Below are positions 13,800 through 21,120 of a stretch of 21,120 nucleotides of DNA, piece by piece. The stretch is from assembly GCA_038253125.1 (NCBI GenBank), contig JBBSHM010000042.1, positions 1 through 21,120 of the forward strand, written 5' to 3'. The notes beneath the pieces are model-generated. The model was not told the DNA's origin. It did no database searches and was given only the letters and a program-made list of their open reading frames with translations. The stretch is from JAUJNH01 sp038253125 (lineage in GTDB: Bacteria > Actinomycetota > Acidimicrobiia > Acidimicrobiales > JAUJNH01). Within the stretch, counting starts at the first letter, position 1. Every line of letters starts with the position of its first letter. A program made the translations under genes and the position numbers.

Positions 13800-15047
13800 T
13801 CAGCCCGGGCGGGTGGCGGGGGTGGGGCTGAAGGCGAAGAAGCGGAATCGCGCCCCGTAGACCCCGTACGAGCCGTGGAAGGTGGCGTCACCGAAGGTGA
13901 AGATTCCTCCGTCCGCAGCGAGGAGCCAGTAGCCCCGGCCGGTGGGGGTGCCGGCGATGGCGACAACGGGCCTGTTTAGCCTGGCGTTGGCGGTGGAGCC
14001 GAGGAACGCGGCATCGCCGAAGGTGAAGACCCCGCCGTCCGACGCGGCCAGCCAGTAGCCGAGGCCGGTCGGGGAGGCGGCCATGCCCACGACCGGCTTG
14101 TTCAGCGGGGCACCCGCGGCCGAGCCGAGGAACCGGGCGTCCCCGAAGGCGAAGATCCCACCGTCCGACGCGACCAGCCAGTAGCCACGGCCGGTCGGGG
14201 AGGCGGCCATGCCCACGACCGGCTTGCTCAGCGGGGCACCCGCAGCCGAGCCGAGGAACCGGGCGTCCCCGAAGGCGAAGATCCCACCGTCCGACGCGAC
14301 CAGCCAGTAGCCACGGCCGGTCGGGGAGGCGGCCATGCCCACGACCGGCTTGCTCAGCGGGGCACCCGCAGCCGAGCCGAGGAATGGGGCGTCGCCGTAG
14401 CTGAACACCCCGCCGTCTGCTGCGGCCAGCCAGTAGCCGAGGCCCTCGATCGGCGTCGCCGCCATCCCGACCAGCGGGATCGCGGTGGAGATCTCGGCGG
14501 GGGACCCCAGGTAGCGGGCGTCGCCGAACGCGGCGACGTTCGTCCCCGGTCCACCAGGGGGGCAGAAGCAGGGGATAGGGATCTCCGCCGTGGTCGCCAT
14601 CCAGTACCCGCGGCTCGACGGGGTCTGCCGGAAGGTCTGGGTGGTGTAGATCACCGGCGGCCCTCCGTCGGTGGCACAGCTCGCGTTCAGCTCGGCCGGT
14701 CCGGACTCGGCGAAGCGCGCCGGGAGGCTGCCCGACCAGCTGCCGTCGGGCCTGACCGGGAAGCTGACGGACGGGTAGACCGGCACGGCGTCGCTGAGCG
14801 CCGGGGACTGCGAGGGCTGCACGACGACTATCGCTCCGGCAGCCGTTGGCGGAGCGCACGGGGTGCCCGAGGCCAGCTGGATCTCCGTGCCAAGTGGTCC
14901 GTGCCCCGGCGTGACGGTGAAGATCGCGGCGGCGGCCTGCGCGGCGGGCGATGACGGACCGGCGGCGGCGGGCTCGAAGAACCACGGTGGTGCGACGCTC
15001 GCCGCCACCACCAGAGAGAGCCCTAGGAGCATGGATGGGATCTTCAC
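13800..15047 (-). CDS. Cargo: secreted tandem-repeat protein (GYWLVASDGG type)
   Basis: 415 residues from a GTG at 15047, with GAAAGG about 10 nt upstream as ribosome binding site. An N-terminal signal peptide is visible (MKIPSMLLGLSLVVAASVAP, likely cleaved after an Ala near residue 29). Residues 42-145 look like an Ig/IPT-like beta domain. Then come repeats of 42 residues starting at GYW in positions 204, 246, 288, 330 and 372, with a divergent one from about 147; the pattern is GYWLxAxDGGxFxFGDAxFxGS...PVVGMAxxPTG. Such repeats are known from extracellular proteins of Acidimicrobiia and relatives; their role is not established, and cell-surface or matrix binding is a guess. Middle repeats are nearly identical at DNA level. 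As the only gene between the element 2 left end and tnsA it is transposon cargo. Confidence 0.85.
   Translation of the reverse strand: MKIPSMLLGLSLVVAASVAPPWFFEPAAAGPSSPAAQAAAAIFTVTPGHGPLGTEIQLASGTPCAPPTAAGAIVVVQPSQSPALSDAVPVYPSVSFPVRPDGSWSGSLPARFAESGPAELNASCATDGGPPVIYTTQTFRQTPSSRGYWMATTAEIPIPCFCPPGGPGTNVAAFGDARYLGSPAEISTAIPLVGMAATPIEGLGYWLAAADGGVFSYGDAPFLGSAAGAPLSKPVVGMAASPTGRGYWLVASDGGIFAFGDARFLGSAAGAPLSKPVVGMAASPTGRGYWLVASDGGIFAFGDARFLGSAAGAPLNKPVVGMAASPTGLGYWLAASDGGVFTFGDAAFLGSTANARLNRPVVAIAGTPTGRGYWLLAADGGIFTFGDATFHGSYGVYGARFRFFAFSPTPATRPG
13961..14400 (-). repeat. Tandem 126-bp repeats within the secreted-protein gene
   Basis: Units of 126 bp (42 codons) recur; those around 14081, 14207 and 14333 are nearly identical over their length, the outer ones more diverged. 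Such near-identity points to recent amplification or gene conversion and makes copy number prone to change, or to collapse in assembly. Confidence 0.8.
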
Positions 15048-15224
15048 GTCGTGTCAGCCTTTCCCGCGCTCACTGCCTGATCTGGCCCCGCGGTTTGCCC
15101 CACGTCGTCGTTCGACGGCACTCGGACAGCATGACAGGTCGGCCCAGATCACTGAGGACGCCGACCATCCCCGAAGATTCCGCTCTCGCTCGTTATCCTC
15201 AGTCATGCTCTCGGGTTTGAGCGC
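15048..15224. promoter_or_regulatory. Divergent intergenic region of element 2
   Basis: These 177 bases must hold the promoters of the secreted-protein gene and of the tns operon. An 8-bp inverted repeat ACTGAGGA (15151-15158) / TCCTCAGT (15196-15203) lies just before tnsA and could be an operator. No convincing -35/-10 pair or tnsA ribosome binding site is seen. Confidence 0.3.
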
Positions 15225-15935
15225 ATGACGGCTCGAGTGCGGCTGCGATCGGCGGATGACAGCGAGCGCGAGCTTCCGATCGGAGGTGTCCGAGCCGGGG
15301 ATCTGCGAGCGGCCAGTCCTTGGCGGACGTTTCGCTCGCACCGCAACCAGCGGCACTACTCGGGCTGGTACTGGTCGGCCACCATGGCCGGTCACGTCAT
15401 CTACGAGAGTCGCCTGGAGCTGGCCCGGTTGCTGCTGGCCGATGCTGACCCGGACGTTGTGGGCATCGTCGCTCAGCCCTTCCTGCTTATCGAGGGCGTC
15501 GAGGCCAAGTCTCGCCGTCACGTTCCCGACTTCTTCCTTGAGCAACGCAGCGGCGCGTGCACGGTCGTGAACGTCAAGCCGGCACGCAGGCTCAACGACG
15601 CGAAGGTGGCGGCCACGCTCGCGTAGGCCAGCGAAGTCTTCGAGGCGAAGGGGTGGGTGGCCGAGGTGTGGACCGGATGCGACCCTCTGGTCCTGGCCAA
15701 CGTCCGGTTCCTTGCCGGCTATCGGCGGAGCTGGCTGTTCGACCGGGCCCAAGTCGAAGCCGCCGGGGCGGCGATTCGTCGACGGTGACACCGTCGGACG
15801 CCTGGAGCGGCGCCTTCGGGCCACGGGCGTGGTCGAGCCCGACCCTTGATCCTGCACCTCCTCTGGACGGGACGCGCCCAGGTCGATCTGGCGTCCCCGC
15901 TCGAGATGGACACGGCGATCGGGGCGGTGGCGTGA
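15225..15935 (+). pseudogene. tnsA: tnsA of element 2, broken
   Basis: The start MTARVRLRSADDSERELPIG and the nuclease motifs (YESRLELARLLL, VPDFFLE, VVNVKPARR) match element 1 tnsA, so the catalytic E, D and K are present. An in-frame TAG at 15624-15626 then stops the protein after ATLA, where element 1 has Trp (ATLAWAE), so a TGG-to-TAG change is likely. Beyond it homology continues in frame (EVWTGCDPLVLANVRFLAGY), shifts near 15780 to the frame reading DGDTVGRLERRLRATGVVEP, and returns near 15845 for LILHLLWTGRAQVDL, ending at the TGA 15933-15935 that overlaps tnsB. The C-terminal third, which in TnsA contacts TnsC, is therefore not made as one protein. Confidence 0.85.
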
Positions 15936-18021
15936 GCACGGCGACCCTGATCGTTGGCGCGAAGGTGGCTTACGACGGAGCGTCGTCGACCTCACTGGCA
16001 GCCGAGCCACGATCGCACGGGCGGGCGGTCGCTCGCGGTCGGTGGCGATCACCAGGCTGCTGTCGGCGCCGAACCGTCTTCTCGTCGAGGGCGTGCCAGC
16101 GGGCGCTGGCGTGGGGCAGGTGTTCTCCTCGCTTGAAGAAACGGAGCGGGCCGAACTCAACGACCGTTTGGCGCACGTCCGGGAGTTGCTCACCGGCTAC
16201 CGCTCCGGCGACGCGGCCGTTCCCCTGCCGGGCGAGCCACGTCCGGCCTACGACTCGGCCCGCCCCCGGATGCAGCGTTACGCAGCCAAGGCGGGGGAGC
16301 TTGGTGTGGGCCGGTCCACCCTTCGGCGGTGGGTGGCCGCCTACCAGGAACAGGATGCCGCCGGCCTCCTCGACCTGCGCCACCACCGCCGTGCCGACCC
16401 GCTGCGCCATGTCGACCAACGCTGGTTGGACATGCTCGCCTCAGTCCTGGCCGAGCACACCGGCGCCAGCCGCCCGCCGCGGCATCTGCTGCTGGAGCGG
16501 GTCTCGGCCCGGATCGAGGAGCTCCACGGTCCCGGTGTCGTCCCGATCCCCAAGGAATGGAAGGCGCGTGCCGCTCTGGCGGCCACGACCAAGGGCACGA
16601 ACGCGGTGGCCGATTCCACCAAGATGAAGCGGTCGATCGCCGGGCGTCCGCCGACCCCCTACGGCCGGCTCCAGGCCACCCGGCCAGGTGAGTACCTGAT
16701 CCTGGACACCAACAGTCTCGACGTGTTCGCCATGGAGCCCCTCACCTTGCGGTGGGTGTCGGTCGAGCTGACCGTGGCTATGGACCTGCACAGCCGCAGC
16801 ATCGTGGCGCTACGCCTCACACCGGTGTCCACCAAGGCGGTCGACGCCGCCGTGCTGCTCTACGAGGCCATCTCCCCCGATTCCAAGGCCCGCACCTCGG
16901 GCGGCATCCTGCCCTACCCGGGGGTGCCGTCGGTGGTGCTCGTCGACCCCGACAAGGCCACCGACCGACCTGGGTTGCCGGCCGTCGTTCCCGAGACGCT
17001 GGTGGTCGACCACGGCAGGATCTACCTGTCCGAGCACCTGCGGGCGGTGTGCGCCCGGTTCGGGATCAGCATCCAACCGGCCCGCCTCTACCACGGCACC
17101 GACAAGGCGACGCTGGAACGGTTCTTCCGCACCCTTCGGGAGGACCTCCTGGCCGCCCTCCCGGGCTACAAGGGACCCGACGTCTACAGCCGAGGCGAGC
17201 ACGTCGAGGAGGAGGCGTACTACTTCATCGACGAGTTGGAGCAGGTCCTGCGGGAGTGGGTGGCCGAGCGCTACCACCACCGCCCGCACGACGGTCTGGT
17301 GGAGCCGGCGGTGCCAGGGCTCGACCTGTCGCCGGCCGAGATGTTCGAGGCTGGGGTGGCACGTGCCGGCCGCCTGCGGGTTCCGGCCCGAGCGGACCTG
17401 GCCTATGACTTCCTCCCCGTCGAGTGGCGCACGATCCAGCACTACGGCGTCGAGCTGCGCGGCCTGCGCTACGACGGCCGGGGCGTCACCGCCTACCGGG
17501 ACCGGCGGAGCCCCTACACCGGCCGCCACGAGGGCCTGTGGCCCATCCGCTACGACCCCGACGACATGTCACGGGTATTCTTCCAGGACCCCGACGACCA
17601 CTGCTGGCACACGCTTCGGTGGGCTCACGATCCCGAGGTTCCGGTGCCGTTCAGCTCCGAGGCGCTGGCCTACGCCCGCCGCCTGGCCCGCCAGACGTCC
17701 CGGTTCCCCGACGACCGACGCGCCCTGGCCGAACTGCTTGAGCGCTGGGACGCCGGGCTAACCAGGAACCCGACGGAGCGGCGCATGGCGCTGCGGATCT
17801 CCCAGCAGCGCGACGCCCGGCTCGCCGCCGAGACCTCGCAGCCCGAGGGCGTCGAGGCGTTGGCCACCGTTCGGGCCCTGTTCGGCGAGAGCCCTCCTCC
17901 AGCCCCGGAGGCATCCCCCGACGGGGTGGACGGTGGGGACGACGACGCCGAGGATGAGCTGAGTGACGTTCTGGCCGACGACGCCGACTTCTACGGCGAC
18001 GCCTTTGGCACCATCCGGTGA
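15932..18021 (+). pseudogene. tnsB: tnsB of element 2, frameshifted near its start
   Basis: Translation should begin at the GTG overlapping the tnsA stop (VSTATLIVGAKVAYDGA, similar to the element 1 N-terminus). Near 15980 the homology moves to another frame (VVDLTGSRATIARAGGRSRS), which then stays open to the stop at 18021. A GTG at 16042 could give a 659-residue protein lacking only the first part. The rest is complete: DDE residues lie in LILDTNSLDVF, VVDHGRIYLS and LERFFRTLRED (residues 222, 323 and 359 counted from 16042), again with 35 residues between the second Asp and the Glu, followed by the acidic tail. It is clearly homologous to element 1 TnsB throughout. If the short start is used, the enzyme might still bind and cut; otherwise it is dead. 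The stop overlaps the tnsC start. Confidence 0.75.
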
Positions 18022-19145
18022 GCCTCATCGAGAGCCTAGCCTGGAGCAGGATTACACGCTGTCGCTCAAGGAAGGCTGGTTCCAGCGAGTCGAGACGCCG
18101 CTCAGGGAGCGGCCCGCACCGCTCACCAGAGGCCAGCTCGACGGGCTCTTGTCGACCGAGCGGCTCCGCTACGAGGAGGCCCGCAGCGTCTGGCACGCCA
18201 ACATCGGCCCGATCCTCACGCCCCAGATGCAGGCCGTGCTGGCGGAGCTAGACGACATCGTGGAGACCAACCGCCAGGACGGGGACAAGGTCAAGGGCGC
18301 GGCTGTGCTCACCGCCTACCCCGGACTCGGGAAGACCACGCTGGCCGTGGCCTACGGAGCCGAGTTCCATCGCCGGCAGGCCGACCTCTACGGAGCCAGG
18401 ACACCGGGCGGTGATGAGCGGATACCGGTCGCCTACATCGGCCTCACCTCCAACACCACGATCCGCAGTCTCAACTCGATGCTGTGCCGCTTCTACGGTC
18501 ACCCCGGCGCCGAGCGGGGCAACGCCACCCAGCTGGGGAACCGGGCAGCCGACTGCGTGCTGTCCTGCCTCACCAAGCTCGTGATCGTCGACGACGTCCA
18601 CTTCCTCGACATGAACCGACGGGACGGCCGTGAGGTGGCGAACCACTTCAAGTGGCTCTCCAACCAGTTCCCCGTCACCTTCTTGTTCGTCGGCGTGGGG
18701 CTACGAGAACGCGGCCTGCTCACGGAGGGCCTCACAGCTGGCGACTCGGCCATGGCCCAGACGGCCCGGCGCTGGACAACGTTGTCGCTCGCCCCCTTCG
18801 AGATCCAGACGGACGAGGGGCGGCGCACCTGGCGGCGACTGCTGCTGGCAATCGAAAGGGACCTCGTCCTCGCCGACACGCGCCCCGGGGATGCTGGCCG
18901 ACGACCTCGCCGACTACCTCTACGCCCGCACAACCGGGCACTTCGCCTCCCTCATGATTCTCATCGCTCGCGGCTGCCGGCGTGCAATCCGATCCGGGAC
19001 CGAGCGCCTCACCGCCGAGGTGTTCGACGGTGTCCGCAATGACGAAGCCGCCGAGCAGGCACGACGGGAACTACAAGCCGCCTTCGAGAACGGCCTCCTC
19101 TCGGCTCGCCCGAGCGGCCGTCGGGGAGCCGAGCCAGCTGCGTGA
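18018..19145 (+). pseudogene. tnsC: tnsC of element 2, two frameshifts
   Basis: The coupled GTG at 18018 opens with VSLIES, but the conserved LEQDYTLSLKEGWFQR is in a different frame from 18041. That is 23 nt from the start, against 18 nt in element 1, so the start region has gained a number of bases not divisible by three. The ATPase core is intact in that frame: Walker A YPGLGKTT, Walker B LVIVDDVH, FLDMNRRDGREVANHFKWL. Near 18890 a second shift occurs at CCCCGGGGAT; removing one G would restore RPGMLADDLADYLYAR and the rest of the C-terminus to 19145. The stop overlaps the tniQ start. Either real decay or, for the second site, a homopolymer-type sequencing error. Confidence 0.78.
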
Positions 19146-21120
19146 GCGCACCCGCTGTCCGAACACTCCCGATCAGGCTCGACCCGTTGAGCGGCGAGTC
19201 GTTCGACAGCTGGCTGCTCGCCTACGCCGCCCGCCCCGAGATGTCACTCTCCGAGATCGGAGCCGCCACCGCACTTCCGCCTGGCTTCGTTCACCAATCG
19301 CCTCGATTCATCGCCCTCGGACACCACCTCGGCGACACCGGACGGCTCGCACATGCCACGGGCGTCGATCCCCAAGCCCTCGATCGAATGTGGGCGCCGT
19401 TCGCCCGCTACAACGATGCGGTCCGGCCCAGCTTGGCCAGATCGGGGTTGGTGCGCGTCGTCGCCCCCTTGGCGTGGAGCCGATTCTGTCCGGCCTGCCT
19501 GGCGACCAACGGCAACCGGTGGCCGGCCTCATGGCGACTGGCCTGGCACACGACCTGTCACACCCACCGATGCTTCCTCCTCGACGGATGCCCGGCATGC
19601 GGTCGCCACCAACGTCAGCACCCGTCCGCTGGCACCGCCACCGATCCTGACCTCCGGTGCACGGCACGAACCCCAGGGCGGCCGAGCATCGAGACCTGCG
19701 GCCACGACCTGACCTCCGAGCACGTGCCCGCCGACGCCGACCTTCTCCACCGGACAACCGCCTTCGAAGCCGCCGTCGCTCCCGCCCATCCGCCGACGCT
19801 CCAGAGTCGATGCGCCACGAAGCCCTCGATGTTCTTGCCGACGTGCTGCTTATCGCCCGCCAACTCGAAGGCACCGCATCGCTCGACCCATACCGCTCGG
19901 CCGCGCCGGCCCACATCGGGGCGGTTCTCGTTCATGCTTGGGAGGTCTACGTCGGTAAGCCCGAGAAGACGGACCCGGCCAGGTACTTGATCCGAGACGC
20001 CCACTACCCAGGCGTCCTGCCACCGGGGTGGTCCGCAGCGAGCCCCAGCCTTGTCGCTCGGGTTCTCACGTCACGAAAGGCGTCGTTGCGAACAACAGAC
20101 CGGCTCCGCTGGCGCAGCACCATTGCGCCCCGCCGGCCGGCAGAAGGCGGGTTGCGGAACGCGCGGGAACGGGCACGACGTGTACCGGATGCCCTCTGGG
20201 CCGACTGGGCCATCCGCCTGACCCCGAGAGTCGGCGTCGAGGCACGGTCCTTCCGGATGGCCGCAGCTGCCGCACTCCTCATCCCGGGCACCTCACAGCC
20301 CCTTGCCGAAGTGTTCAGCGGCACCAGTCACGAAGGGCGCGCCCGCAGGATCACCCAATCCCTGGGAGTCATCCCGCCCGGGGACTCGCGGGCCGTCCTC
20401 GGCGCCCTCACCCACCTCGCCGACTCCATTGACCTCTGGGGTTGCCCGATCGACTACCAGCGCCGTCGGGACATCGCAGCCTCTGTTGACCTCCTGGGCG
20501 ACCGTGACTGGGAACGGTTCTGTGCCGCAGCGGGAACCCCCAGAGGAGGCATCCGCAAGCTCAACTTCGCCCGGCTCTGGATCTTCGAGACCCTCACCGG
20601 CAGCCTTCCCCACAGCGCACCCACCGCCATCCGACCCGACGACGAACGAACTACCGCCTACCACGCCTTCGCCATGCGGCTGCCCGCCCAGGCCGCCGAG
20701 CTTCTCGACAAGCGCGCCCGTTACCTACTCGCCCGCAACGGCATCAAGGAACCGCTCACCTGGTCGCCGCCCCGCGACTGGGTCCCGATCGAGCAGCTGC
20801 CAGGCCCCGAGCCGGAAGCGATCGACGTCGACCACCTGACGCGCCTGCTCCGAGCAGGCCGGTCAGCACTGGCCATCGCCAGGTCCCTCGACATCAGCCC
20901 GGAGCACCTTCGCCTCGCCGTTCGACTCCACCCTCTCCGCAAGGAGCCGACTCCGGCGACGGCCAGTGGTCGCAACTGGAACCGACGACCCTTCCCCGAA
21001 GAGCTGACGCCACGCCGCCTCCGTCGCCTCGTTGTTGACGAGGGCCGACGGGTGAGATGGATCGCCGCCGAGTACGGCGCCGACCGCGGGACGATTATGG
21101 CCGCGCTCGCCCGCGAGAAC
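19142..21120 (+). pseudogene. tniQ: tniQ of element 2, frameshifted and cut by the window end
   Basis: It begins at the GTG overlapping the tnsC stop (VSAPAVRTLPIRLDPLSGES) with the TniQ domain and zinc motifs (SRFCPACLATNG, HTTCHTH, DGCPACGRH). Homology to element 1 leaves this frame near 19800, after which the original frame runs into an unrelated end at 19990. It resumes in another frame from about 19810 (MRHEALDVLADVLLIARQLE) and stays open to the last base. That part aligns with the middle of element 1 TniQ (PDALWADWAIRLTP, AAALLIPGTSQPL, PIDYQRRRDIAA, EPLTWSPPRDWV) and reaches the second HTH region (EELTPRRLRRLVVDEGRR). The C-terminal LysR-like units, if present, lie beyond the window. 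Confidence 0.8.

Larger units (their letters stand above)
13703..21120 (+). mobile_element. Element 2: second Tn7-like transposon, decayed, right end outside window
   Basis: The left terminus TGTAGGACG at 13703 is followed by TGAGCA repeats with the same spacing as element 1. Inside are one minus-strand cargo gene (13800-15047) and homologues of tnsA, tnsB, tnsC and tniQ in the same order and with the same 4-nt overlaps, but with a nonsense codon and several frameshifts. The orientation equals that of element 1. tniQ runs off the window, so the right end and total size are unknown. The two elements are separated by only 10 bases (CACCA plus CCAGC). Confidence 0.85.

Noticed and set aside
18880..18900. 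Programmed frameshifting in element 2 tnsC
   Set aside because: The same site in element 1 is read in one frame, and several other lesions of different kinds occur in the same operon, so decay or sequencing error is simpler.

Overview
The window looks like a chromosomal segment of a high-GC actinobacterium, most likely of the Acidimicrobiia. The pointers are strong GC bias, frequent GTG starts, the housekeeping order rpsF-ssb-rpsR-rplI-dnaB, a Gram-positive-type LexA box, and a secreted protein built of GYWLVASDGG-type repeats that I associate with that class. The class assignment is inference; no rRNA or tRNA gene is visible.

Layout. (1) 1-868, minus strand: the N-terminus of an ABC exporter running off the window edge, preceded by a small VOC-fold gene. 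(2) 1073-2764, plus strand: rpsF, ssb, rpsR and rplI as a tight operon. (3) 2765-3399: a non-coding region with five regularly spaced GGCGCGCC-type dyads and a LexA-like box. (4) 3400-4791: dnaB. (5) 4800-13692: a complete Tn7-like transposon (element 1, 8,893 bp) inserted 8 nt after the dnaB stop. It has TGTAGGGAT terminal inverted repeats, a CACCA 5-bp target duplication (4795-4799 and 13693-13697), arrays of TGGCGA repeats at both ends, three minus-strand cargo genes, and an intact tnsA-tnsB-tnsC-tniQ operon joined by 4-nt overlaps. (6) 13703 to the window end: the left part of a second, related Tn7-like transposon (element 2) in the same orientation. It has a TGAGCA repeat array, one secreted repeat-protein gene as cargo, and a tnsA-tnsB-tnsC-tniQ operon broken by a nonsense codon and several frameshifts. 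Its right end lies outside the window.

Main inference: the 3' end of dnaB is the attachment site of this Tn7-like family, as glmS is for Tn7. With element 1 and one CACCA copy removed, element 2 would start 13 nt after the dnaB stop, five bases from where element 1 sits. Element 2 therefore probably arrived first, decayed, and was displaced when the intact element 1 took the same site. A third left end (TGTAGG plus TGGCCA repeats, at 4928) lies inside element 1. All three left ends share one geometry: the first repeat 19 nt from the terminus, then steps of 20 and 11 nt. Each uses a different hexamer (TGGCGA, TGGCCA, TGAGCA), which suggests TnsB lineages of different specificity that may escape one another's target immunity.

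How the parts would work: TnsA (restriction-like nuclease) and TnsB (DDE transposase) cut and join the ends, TnsC (AAA+ ATPase) links them to the target, and a very large TniQ (915 aa) would read the target. Its C-terminal half is a chain of helix-turn-helix units, the last two resembling LysR-type DNA-binding domains. No CRISPR array, Cas gene, tnsE or separate tnsD is present.
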